A DNA stretch of 64,000 nucleotides from Inquilinus limosus_F (GTDB taxonomy: Bacteria; Pseudomonadota; Alphaproteobacteria; DSM-16000; Inquilinaceae), in NCBI RefSeq assembly GCF_051487185.1, contig NZ_JAHVDK010000013.1:62001-126000 (forward strand), read 5' to 3'. Shown in pieces: positions 33,912 through 41,299 of the stretch; within the stretch, counting starts at the first letter, position 1, and each line of letters opens with the position of its first letter. The position numbers were made by a program, and so were the translations under genes. The notes beneath the pieces were generated by a model, which was not told where the DNA came from, made no database searches, and was given only the letters and a program-made list of their open reading frames with translations.

Positions 33912-34529
33912 GACTTCCTCCTTGAATGGACACGGAGAGCGCCGGCAGCCCTTGCGCAGCGCGTCACCGTGCGCGTCAGCCCGGGCCTGCCATGCGGCGC
34001 CGCTCACGCAAAGCTAGCGAACAAGCTTCCGTGATGGGCCTTTGGACGTCAGCCCGTCGATCGAGTTTTTCTGCTCCAGTCCGTGGCCCGCTGTCGGCAA
34101 GCTGCCGATATAAGGAGTTCCACGACAGTGCGGCCAGCTGGTCTCGGCGGCCGGAGAGCCACCCGGCATTCCACCGGGTGCATGCGTTTGCTCTATAGCG
34201 CTTGCTTTAAAGCGCATGCTCTATGATGCGCGTACCCTATAATAAGCGTACTCACCTAACCCGCAACCCCCGTTCGCCTCGCCGGATCTCATCCATTCGG
34301 ATGTCATCCAAAAGGGCGATACTATATGGAGACACTCCGGCACTTCCTCGAGATCCCGCGAGGTGCGGTTGGAGGACGGCTGAGAACCGAATCAGGAACG
34401 GCTATGTGCCGCAATGGCACCCAGCGGGAATTCGCTACCGACCCCCAGGGGTATTCCCGCGGATCTTGCCATATTCACTTCCGCAGAAAGATTAGGCAAA
34501 CCGCGGATGGCCGCGAGCGGCTTCCCGAC
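33912..34529. other. Upstream region of the second RTX gene
   Basis: No gene is supported. It contains the imperfect tandem repeats described separately (34189-34248). The small frames crossing 34.2-34.5 kb have no ribosome site or domain. The promoter of the leftward RTX gene should lie here. Confidence 0.4.
34189..34248. repeat. Four imperfect 14-16-base tandem repeats
   Basis: Units are TGCTCTATAGCGCT, TGCTTTAAAGCGCA, TGCTCTATGATGCGCG and TACCCTATAATAAGCG. Each has an AT-rich centre and a GCGC-like end. The arrangement is iteron- or operator-like and lies about 280 bases upstream of the second RTX gene start. Confidence 0.6.
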
Positions 34530-34816
34530 TCAGAAGATGAAGTCGGTCGGGTCGAGCAAAGCGCGATTGAACCCGAGCAGCCTCAGAGACTCTCTTCCTG
34601 AGGCACCCCCAGGTGCCGCGGGGTCGATTACCAGGTCGTCACCGCTCTGCCTCGTGAACAGGTGGACCCGGGCGAAGTCAGGGCGGCGGGCTGCCCGGGT
34701 GGGACAACGTCGAGCATGTCCTCACCATCCCTGAAGTCAAGGATGCCATCCAGTCCGCAGTCGCCGTTTCCTCCGACCTTGAAGCAGAAAACCTCGCTGT
34801 CGGTCCTTTCGCGCAT
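34530..34816 (-). pseudogene. Frameshifted C-terminal remnant of a third RTX protein
   Basis: Read on the minus strand, one frame gives SEVFCFKVGGNGDCGLDGIL followed by DFRDGEDMLDV, the typical beginning of an RTX C-terminal module. After a +1 shift near 34680 the next frame continues DFARVHLFTRQSGDDLVID and ends LLGFNRALLDPTDFIF-stop, the usual end of the same module. The repeat-bearing N-terminal part is missing. This shows that a third RTX gene once existed here and has decayed. Confidence 0.75.
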
Positions 34817-34827
34817 AGTATACTATG
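34814..34827. other. Perfect 14-base palindrome CATAGTATACTATG
   Basis: A perfect palindrome directly upstream of the decayed RTX fragment. It could be an operator. Its AT-richness contrasts with the surroundings. From here to 35062 I see only broken reading frames, perhaps of a lost phage-type gene. Confidence 0.4.
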
Positions 34828-35062
34828 ACTGACGACGCCGTTGCCCTGCTCCTGGAAGACGGCTGCTAGACGCCCCGGCTGGTACGTGTTCGAGGGCTTC
34901 TACGGCCGGTACAGCAAGGACTGGCATAGCGGCGAGGTCGACTGCGAGCTCGAGTGCACGCCATCCACCTCGCCCGCTAGTCCGACATCGAGCACTTCGA
35001 CGTGACGCGGGCGCTCTGGTACGTGCGGATCGCCAGACTGCTCGGGCGGGACATGATCTGCA

Positions 35063-35329
35063 GTGCTGGAGAAGGCCGACGAAGTGAAGGTCTGGATCAC
35101 GAAATATGCTCTGAGCGCCGGTATCCAGGAGGTCGAGGGCGAGCTCAGCGGCGCACCGGCCGACATGATCGTCGTACAGAGCCAGATGGGCACCGTCTAC
35201 TATCACGGGGAGGGGCGGGACTGGCATCGGACCCGAGAGGAGGCGGTGGCCCGGGCCGAGGAGATGCGCAAGAAGAGAGTCGCCTCGCTCAAGAAGCAGA
35301 TTACGAAGCTTAAGAAGCTGAAGTTCTGA
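35063..35329 (+). CDS. Small phage-associated hypothetical protein
   Basis: An 88-residue protein. Its pattern KVWITKYALSAGIQEVEGEL, then YYHGEGRDWHRTREEAVARA, then EMRKKRVASLKKQI, resembles a short conserved protein found in phages and prophages. The C-terminus is a lysine-rich coiled-coil-like helix. The start is a GTG at 35063; a GTG at 35084, directly before KVWITKY, is an equally good choice. It lies half a kilobase from an orphan terminase gene. Confidence 0.65.
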   Translation: MLEKADEVKVWITKYALSAGIQEVEGELSGAPADMIVVQSQMGTVYYHGEGRDWHRTREEAVARAEEMRKKRVASLKKQITKLKKLKF

Positions 35330-35842
35330 CATGATCACGACGGGATCGCGCTCGGAATGATCGTCGGCTGGATCGCAGCGGGATTACCTGTCGGCCTTCG
35401 TCAACGGCCTGGGATCGACCATCGTCTGGATCGACTCCAGGTGGTCCTGATCCTCCAGCGCAGTTTCAGGAACCGGGCTGAACTTCGGCGGCGGCTCGGA
35501 ATTCGCGGCCGCAGCGGCGAGATCACCGATCCCTGTCCCGTCCCCTTGTCACCGACCGTCACGACCCAGTCTTCGAGGACATAGGGCCGGGCTTGCTCAG
35601 CGGCGCGGTCCGAATCCCCCTCACCCTCCCATTCGCTGCCGCGAATGGGCCCCTCCCTCTCCCCGAGGAGAGGGCAGTTTCACCTCTCCTCGGGGAGAGA
35701 GCCTGCCCCGGGCTTGACCCGGGGTCGAAATCGCGTCAGCGATTTCGGGTGAGGAGGCGGCACCAGCCCATCCATTGTCTTAGCGCCATGGGACTTGATC
35801 CGGGGATCACGGGAGAGGCTACGCAAACATGAGCACCCGCCC
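35330..35842. repeat. Gap with hairpin-type intergenic repeats
   Basis: No gene is supported. From about 35628 to 35730 several short hairpins follow one another (CCCATTCGCTGCCGCGAATGGG-type, CCCTCTCCCCGAGGAGAGGG and CTCTCCTCGGGGAGAG), then GCCCGGGCTTGACCCGGGGT. These resemble the intergenic elements at 44.1 and 62.8 kb. Confidence 0.6.
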
Positions 35843-37486
35843 TCACCCCACCCAGCGCAGGCTGCTGTCATAGGTGCCGTACTGCTTCCTCTGGCCTTCG
35901 AGGGCATAGCGCAGGGCGTCGATGGCGTGGTTCTCGCGGTCCTCCAGCTCGGGCAGGATCTCGCCGGTCTTCGGATCGGTGCGGTAGGAGAACAGCGCCA
36001 GCTCGTCGATCAGGTGCCGGCAGCGCGGATGCACCAGGATGTCGCAGCTCTTCAGGAACTCGATGCCCTCCTTGACCGAGCCGCCACCCTTCACCGCCGG
36101 CTTCAGCTTGGGGAAGCCGTGGCGCTGCATGTAGCTGATCGTCTCCGGCCGGGCGCCGTCGGCGACGATCGGCCAGCGCCGCGCCTCCGGCACCGTGTCG
36201 AACAGCGCCGGCGTGCGGTCGATCTCGCACCCCACCCGATAGGCCTCGTGGTCGACGAACAGCGTCCGGCCACTGAGAAAACACCGCACCAGCACCGTCG
36301 GGTCGCGGGCGAAGCCCCAGTCGGCGCCGAACAGGAACTGGGCGTTCGCCGGGGTCGCGAACGCCTCGACCCGCCAGTTGGTGAACACCCGCGCCTCGCT
36401 GACCCGCCGATAGCCACCCAGCCAGACATGCTGGTACTTGTCCGGGTCGCGCTCGCGGTCCCATTCCATCTCGGCCTGCAGCACCTTCGGGAAATGCGGG
36501 TTGGCCGTCCAGTTGGCCTCGATCAGCACGGAATTGGGCGGCGGCGGGCCGCCGCGGAACAGCTGGTCGACCGGGTCGTCCGGCCGGGTCGGGTTCCAGG
36601 AGAACCACAGCTCCGACCCCTTCTTGCGGAGGGTCGGGCGCAGCAGCTCCAGGCTCCGCTGCGACAGCGACTGTGCCTCCTCGACCCAGGCGATGTCGTA
36701 GCCCTCCAGCGACTTGATCGACTCCGCCGTATGATTCTGCATGCCCTGGAAGATGATCCGGCCGTCCCCCGGCCCCAGAATCCGGTCGGCCTGGACGGTG
36801 AAGGCGGGGCCGAGGCCCAGCGCCTGGATCTTGTCCTCGAGCAGCCGCTTGACCGACTGGTCGAGCGAGCGCTGCACCTCGCGGATGCACACCGCCCGGA
36901 TCGGCCGCTCGACGCAGCGGCGCACCAAGAGCTCGGCGAAGACATGCGACTTGCCCGAGCCGCGCCCGCCATGGACGGCCTTGTAGCGCGACGCCTTCCT
37001 GAGGCCCCGGAAGGCCGGCGGCAGTCTCAGCCGCGGCGGGGCGAACGGCGCCGGCCTGGTTGCTTTCGCCGGTGCGGCTTCCGCCCCGTCCGGCGCCGTC
37101 CCGGTCCCGTCCGGCCGCGGCATCGGCTTCCGCCTCGTCCTGCGTTCGTCGAGCCTCACGGCGAGGCGGAACTGCCGGTACGCCTCCTCGACCGGCGGCA
37201 GGCCCTCGACCCCATGCTCGTTCAGGCCCCTCGCCAGGCAGTCCGGGGCCACCTTGCGCAGCCGGCGCACCACCCGGCCTTCCGGCCACTGTCCCCCGGC
37301 CACCATCTCGACCACCTTCATGAGGCAGGCGGCCAGGACCTGCGGCTCGTGCAGCTTGCGGTAGCCGAGGACCTTGGCGCTTCTGGGTGAGAGGCCCGTC
37401 TCCCGGGCCGCCCGGGATGCATCGCCGTGGCTGACCCAGCACTCGGCGAAATCCTCGTCGCACTCGTCCAGCGTCTTCAGCTCCAT
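35843..37486 (-). CDS. Phage terminase, fused small- and large-subunit-like protein
   Basis: A 547-residue protein. Residues about 5-60 resemble a small-subunit DNA-binding region (FAECWVSHGDASRAARETGL, SPRSAKVLGYRKLHEPQVLA). From about residue 165 it is a PBSX-type large terminase: Walker A HGGRGSGKSHVFAEL, Walker B YDIAWVEEAQSLS, WNPTRPDDPVDQLF, and the C-terminal nuclease domain with ADWGFARDPT, ADGARPETISYM and a final ENHAIDALRYAL. It packages phage DNA in intact phages. No portal, capsid or tail genes are nearby, so it is an orphan. Confidence 0.85.
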   Translation of the reverse strand: MELKTLDECDEDFAECWVSHGDASRAARETGLSPRSAKVLGYRKLHEPQVLAACLMKVVEMVAGGQWPEGRVVRRLRKVAPDCLARGLNEHGVEGLPPVEEAYRQFRLAVRLDERRTRRKPMPRPDGTGTAPDGAEAAPAKATRPAPFAPPRLRLPPAFRGLRKASRYKAVHGGRGSGKSHVFAELLVRRCVERPIRAVCIREVQRSLDQSVKRLLEDKIQALGLGPAFTVQADRILGPGDGRIIFQGMQNHTAESIKSLEGYDIAWVEEAQSLSQRSLELLRPTLRKKGSELWFSWNPTRPDDPVDQLFRGGPPPPNSVLIEANWTANPHFPKVLQAEMEWDRERDPDKYQHVWLGGYRRVSEARVFTNWRVEAFATPANAQFLFGADWGFARDPTVLVRCFLSGRTLFVDHEAYRVGCEIDRTPALFDTVPEARRWPIVADGARPETISYMQRHGFPKLKPAVKGGGSVKEGIEFLKSCDILVHPRCRHLIDELALFSYRTDPKTGEILPELEDRENHAIDALRYALEGQRKQYGTYDSSLRWVG

Positions 37487-37973
37487 CCCGCCCTCGCACG
37501 AAAAAGCCCGCCGCGGCGGGGCCGGGCGGGCGCAACTGTTCGACTGTGCCTGAATTATGCGGCGCGACGCGGCATCATGTCAAGAACAAATAGGGAACAC
37601 CAGATATCGCCCAGCTCCAATCCGTCATGGCGAGCCCCGCAGGGGCGTGGCCATCCAGTGGTCCGGGCCCGGATCGCCGCGCCGGCTCGAACGTCAAAGC
37701 GGCCGGCCTCTCGCTCCCGCCAGGCACGGGGAAGCCCGCTAAGGTGCACTGCCGCCGTAACTGCGCCATCCGTCATGGCGAGCCCCGAAGGGGCGTGGCC
37801 ATCCAGGAGCTCCGACCCGGATCGTCCCTTCCAAACTCAATGGGCCGGCCTCGCCGGCTCTGAGCCTCCCTCCGTGTCGGAGAGGCCATTGACCGCCGTA
37901 CGCCTGAATGGAATACAGTCCTGACCGAAGCAGCCTAGCCGGGAATAAGGCGGTGTGAGGGGGCGACCCGGAT
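37487..37973. repeat. Repeat cluster between terminase and effector-like gene
   Basis: This contains the GGCGCGACGCGGCATCATG unit shared with 27.72 kb, then CGTCATGGCGAGCCCCGCAGG at about 37625. Next is a partial CGGTGACAGTGCA-element core with a degraded right end (GTGCACTGCCGCCGTAA), and a second CGTCATGGCGAGCCCCGAAGG copy at about 37773. No gene is seen. Confidence 0.65.
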
Positions 37974-38795
37974 ATGGTCGACGATGAGATCCGGATCGTT
38001 CCCCGAATAGAGCAACGGCCGTCGATCGGCCCGATCCGGGTTTCGGTCCTGGCCGACGTCGAGCAAGCCGTTGGTGAACGGGCTGCTTGGCCGGGCGCGC
38101 GGCTGCGTCCGTTATCCTTCGCGACAAATTACAGCGGTCGTGAGCTGGTCGCTTTCTCTGAGGAAGGGCTTCCACGCTTGCGGCTCCTGCCACATGTCTG
38201 CGCCAACTATCGCATCCGCGTCCTTGCGCCTGGGTTCCAGGCCGAATCCGTATCCGACCTGACCTTGCCCACGATCGCGCCCGGCGGGCAGATGCCGACC
38301 AACACCCGGTTCGATCTCTGGGGCAGCGAGTTGCAGGTGCGGATGCGGCGCACGGTCTGGCTGCGCTTCACCGGGCGGGAACTGGCGTGGCTGCGCAACG
38401 GCCGCGTCGAGAAGAGCTGGTCTGCCGTGTCCGGCGCTGCGGGGCATCAGGACCCGGCCAATCAGGGCCTGCGCGACAAAGGCCCGCTGCCGGTCGGAAC
38501 CTATCTTGCGGACCTGACCGATCTGCAGGATCGCAACCAGGATGTGATCGACTGGGGCAAAGGATTGGTCGGTCGCGGAAGATGGCCCGGCAATGACTTC
38601 AGCTGGGGTGATCACCGACTCTGGCTGCGGCCGCTGCGGGGCACGAATACCCTCGGACGGGAGGGTTTCAGCATCCACGGCGGCTTGATTCCCGGGTCGG
38701 CGGGATGCATCGATTTGACCGGCAGCATGAACGACTTCGTCGGACACCTCAGAGCATACGGCCAAAGCGTGACGGTTGATGTCGCCTACAGCTAG
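37974..38795 (+). CDS. Protein with Tlde1-like (DUF2778) L,D-transpeptidase domain
   Basis: A 273-residue protein without signal peptide. An N-terminal region of about 110 residues with beta-rich character is followed by a DUF2778/Tlde1-type domain (about 128-270): FTGRELAWLRNGRVEKSWSA, then GLRDKGPLPVGTY and GFSIHGGLIPGSAGCIDL. H235 and C245 lie ten residues apart, the spacing expected for the catalytic pair of Tlde1 enzymes, which cut or exchange peptidoglycan cross-links. In type VI secretion, Tlde1 proteins are antibacterial effectors. The gene overlaps a small membrane protein gene by 17 bases, as in an effector-immunity pair. No T6SS genes are present in the window. Confidence 0.78.
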   Translation: MVDDEIRIVPRIEQRPSIGPIRVSVLADVEQAVGERAAWPGARLRPLSFATNYSGRELVAFSEEGLPRLRLLPHVCANYRIRVLAPGFQAESVSDLTLPTIAPGGQMPTNTRFDLWGSELQVRMRRTVWLRFTGRELAWLRNGRVEKSWSAVSGAAGHQDPANQGLRDKGPLPVGTYLADLTDLQDRNQDVIDWGKGLVGRGRWPGNDFSWGDHRLWLRPLRGTNTLGREGFSIHGGLIPGSAGCIDLTGSMNDFVGHLRAYGQSVTVDVAYS

Positions 38796-39147
38796 CGGAT
38801 CCAGAATCGCTGTTTGGGCCGGCTGGGCTGTGGTTGCCCTGGCCGCGCTGATGACCGCGGTCATGGTGGCCGATGCGGTCGACGTGGCCCTCGGTCTCGC
38901 CGAAGGGTATCCCTGGGGCTGGGAAGGTGGCGGATGGGCCTATCGGTCCCCTCGCAACTACCTGATCAGCGCCGCCGGAAGCATTGCCATCTGGGCCGCT
39001 CTCACGGTCGGAATGGCGCTCGCCCTGTCGCATCGCCGCCCGCGCTGGTTCGCGCTGATCTTCGCCCTGTTCGTCGTCCTCCTGCTGAGTCTGTCGCCGG
39101 TGACATCCGAAGTCCTGGCCTGGGGCTGGGCCGGCCTCGTCTCCTGA
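38779..39147 (+). CDS. Small membrane protein, putative immunity protein for the overlapping Tlde1-like protein
   Basis: A 122-residue protein with three hydrophobic segments (about residues 10-32, 61-84 and 89-108) separated by GYPWGWEGGGWAYRSPRNY. The ATG at 38779 lies within the last codons of the upstream gene, implying translational coupling. The overlap, small size and membrane location fit an immunity protein protecting the periplasm from the partner, but no known family was recognised. Confidence 0.7.
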   Translation: MSPTASGSRIAVWAGWAVVALAALMTAVMVADAVDVALGLAEGYPWGWEGGGWAYRSPRNYLISAAGSIAIWAALTVGMALALSHRRPRWFALIFALFVVLLLSLSPVTSEVLAWGWAGLVS

Positions 39148-39289
39148 TCGCCGATCAACCCATGTCACCCTAATTCTCGTGTCTCATCCCAGGGGTGCAG
39201 TCCAGCGGGACTCGATTGTCTGGCGTCGTCGGCTGGCCTGATTTAGGCTCGACCGATTAGTCCAATCCATTCTGTCGAGCGATTTCGTC

Positions 39290-39523
39290 ATGGCGACTTG
39301 TTACAATTGCGGGCGCTCCGTGGGGCCCGGAGAAGCCACCCGAACCAGGGTCTTGAAAGGCCATAATGGTCGACAGAGGAGCGGCTACGTGCTGATGTGC
39401 CCTAGTTGCAGCTCGTCGACGGTCGACCATAACAAGACAGTCGCGATCATGGTTCTAATCGCTATGGCCTTCATCCTACTTCTATTTTGGGCTCTCGGGA
39501 TTCCGCTTGGCAAGCATAGATAA
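39290..39523 (+). CDS. Small zinc-ribbon membrane protein
   Basis: A 77-residue protein. The N-terminal CxxC (CYNCGRS) and a later CPSC form a likely zinc ribbon, followed by a hydrophobic helix (VAIMVLIAMAFILLLFWALG). No function is known. The DNA is AT-richer than the core genes. Confidence 0.6.
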   Translation: MATCYNCGRSVGPGEATRTRVLKGHNGRQRSGYVLMCPSCSSSTVDHNKTVAIMVLIAMAFILLLFWALGIPLGKHR

Positions 39524-39604
39524 ACGGTAATTCGAATGAATTACGGAATGAATTGCGTTGACAATGTACAATTTTGACGTGGCTCTGGTGAGCGGAGCAG
39601 ATCA

Positions 39605-40333
39605 GTGAGCCAGCCGCGAGAGAATCCCATGAAGAAAAGAAAATCGAGAGCGCTCATGTCCAACATCTCTCCATCGCAGGCAGATTTTTGGCATCAGATT
39701 TCAAATCTAGTACTAATAGTTTCTTCCGTGTTCGTGTTGCTTGGCACTGTCGGTTCTTACATGTTTGGCGTGATCAAGGAGCGCTTCTCCGACGAGCGAA
39801 TCCGTGCCAACGAGTTGGAGACAGCATCCGCGAATAAAGCCGCAGCACTCGCTAATGAGAACACAGAGAAGTTACGGGAATCTAATTTAATCCTGCAGGC
39901 TAGTGCGGAGCGAGAACGAGCCGCACGATTGGCGCTCGAAGCCAAGATAGCACCACGTCGCCTACTGCCTGATCAACATGCAGCATTGGCAAATGCACTC
40001 TCGCCATTTCAGGGTCGCAAAGTCACTATCATCTGCATAATGGGGGACGCCGAGGGAAAGCGGTTCGCCGAGGACTTCGTATCCGCTTTTCGTGCGGCTG
40101 GTTGGAATGCCGGTCGAGACGCTGGTGTTGATCAGGCCGTTTTCTCGCAGGATCCTGTCGGAATCATCTTCCGTATCAATGATGAGGATGCGGAAAATCG
40201 TCGCGCATCACCAGAACTTCAAGTGTTAATAAATAGTTTGCTTGACATGGCAATTATCAAAGAGGCAACTGTTTTTGGAAACGCGAACCTTCAAAAGAGT
40301 GAAATTGAACTTATAGTTGGTAGAAAGCCATGA
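39605..40333 (+). CDS. Membrane-anchored coiled-coil protein of unknown function
   Basis: A 242-residue protein. A single transmembrane helix near residues 33-55 (SNLVLIVSSVFVLLGTVGSYMFG) is followed by a charged coiled coil (NELETASANKAAALANENTE). A soluble alpha/beta C-terminal domain then begins APRRLLPDQ and includes GRKVTIICIMGDAEGKRFAE and FVSAFRAAGWNAG. The GTG at 39605 has GGAG upstream; the ATG at 39629 is an alternative. The domain resembles a signalling or receptor-like fold seen in accessory islands, but I cannot name it. Confidence 0.65.
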   Translation: MSQPRENPMKKRKSRALMSNISPSQADFWHQISNLVLIVSSVFVLLGTVGSYMFGVIKERFSDERIRANELETASANKAAALANENTEKLRESNLILQASAERERAARLALEAKIAPRRLLPDQHAALANALSPFQGRKVTIICIMGDAEGKRFAEDFVSAFRAAGWNAGRDAGVDQAVFSQDPVGIIFRINDEDAENRRASPELQVLINSLLDMAIIKEATVFGNANLQKSEIELIVGRKP

Positions 40334-40413
40334 CAGTAATCCGTCAATATGCTTTGGTGGATCGTACGAACTTTCAGCTCAACGTAACTAGGTCTTCGTG
40401 CGCGGAATTAAGG

Positions 40414-40573
40414 AATTCGGTGACAGTGCGCGAATTGGGGGGCGGGCCGAGCAGATAGGTAGGCCGCTCGGCGGCCGCGACTTCCTGGACCGGCTCGAAC
40501 GCGAGAGCGGCCGGCCTCTCGCTCCCGGCAGGCGAGGGCGGAAGCCCGCTAAAGGTGCACTGTCACCGCAATT
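40414..40573. repeat. Dispersed CGGTGACAGTGCAC element, long form
   Basis: The 160-base copy begins AATTCGGTGACAGTGCGC and ends GTGCACTGTCACCGCAATT. Its core matches the 32.3-kb copy (GGCGGCCGCGACTTCC, GGCTCGAACGCGAGAGCGG) and copy 1. Confidence 0.8.
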
Positions 40574-40646
40574 GCACCCAGGTCCGCGCTAGCCAAATGC
40601 GCAATTTTGCATTAAAAGTAACATAATTTGAGCTTCGGGAGGTGAG

Positions 40647-40663
40647 GCGGGTTCGAGTCCCGC
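40647..40663 (+). other. Isolated tRNA T-arm relic
   Basis: GCGGG-TTCGAGT-CCCGC forms a perfect T-stem and T-loop, including the TTCGA(G)T loop signature. The 76 bases around it do not fold into a cloverleaf. It may be the remnant of a tRNA or of an integration site, since tRNA 3' ends are common att cores. Confidence 0.55.
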
Positions 40664-40733
40664 AACTATGCTAGCTCTCGTGGTCGCCCTCGTCATCTTC
40701 CGAATGTTTGGAAGACAATCGAAGGAGAATGCC

Positions 40734-40925
40734 ATGAGAACAGGACGAGAGAAATTAAAAACTCTATCTTGTGCCAGTATAGTAAGGAAAGCCAAGGCGT
40801 ATCTGACTGAGTTCCGTAACCACTTTGTAGAAACAATTTGGGCGACGGGAGTTGGTATAGTTGCGACGATGGTGACCTCAGCTCTCACCCTTCGGGCGGA
40901 GCGTCGCTGGGCGCTCCGCCCTTGA
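40734..40925 (+). CDS. Small membrane protein of unknown function
   Basis: A 63-residue protein beginning MRTGREKLKTLSCASIVRKA at an ATG with a strong AAGGAG site. The rest carries a hydrophobic segment (ETIWATGVGIVATMVTSALT) and a basic end. A terminator hairpin overlaps its last codons. The frame upstream of the ATG begins near the T-arm relic and is not protein-like. Confidence 0.55.
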   Translation: MRTGREKLKTLSCASIVRKAKAYLTEFRNHFVETIWATGVGIVATMVTSALTLRAERRWALRP

Positions 40926-40928
40926 TTT
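40894..40928 (+). terminator. Strong rho-independent-type terminator
   Basis: A perfect 10-base stem, GGGCGGAGCG and CGCTCCGCCC, with an 8-base loop is followed by TTGATTTA. It overlaps the end of the small gene at 40734. Confidence 0.75.
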
Positions 40929-41299
40929 ATGGGCCAACCTAAGCTGCGCGCAACTCGACTTCTCTCTCCTCATCGGAGCAGATCAGCGAGCCGGCCGCAC
41001 ACGCTCACTAGTCGACCCGAATGCGCAACCGCGCTCTTTCCCCAAAGGTGCGCTGTCACTGCAATCCTAGAGTAGGATCTTCGAGCGAGTCGGAGTTCAC
41101 CGCACGCGAGGCCGTTGACGCGATGCCGTCGCTGATGGATTTTCGATAAGGGGGTGATGGCCGCAGTCGGGGGGCGGGACCAAACGGAAGCGAACTCGGA
41201 GTGAATTCCGTGGCCGCCATCTCAGATCGCCGGGTTATGCTGGGACAAACTTTGAGAGTGGTAACAGATGAAGGACCATAGAGATATGGATTCCCGACA
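40929..41299. other. Gap upstream of the ATPase gene
   Basis: No gene is seen. A right-end fragment of the dispersed element (GGTGCGCTGTCACTGCAAT) is at about 41047-41065, preceded by CCGAATGCGCAACCGC, also found near 27650. The ATPase promoter should lie in the AT-rich last 80 bases. Confidence 0.5.

Noticed and set aside
40398..40592. Small plus-strand frame
   Set aside because: Lies entirely inside a copy of the dispersed element.
40600..40680. Possible tRNA gene
   Set aside because: Only a T-arm is present; no acceptor, D- or anticodon-arm pairing around it.
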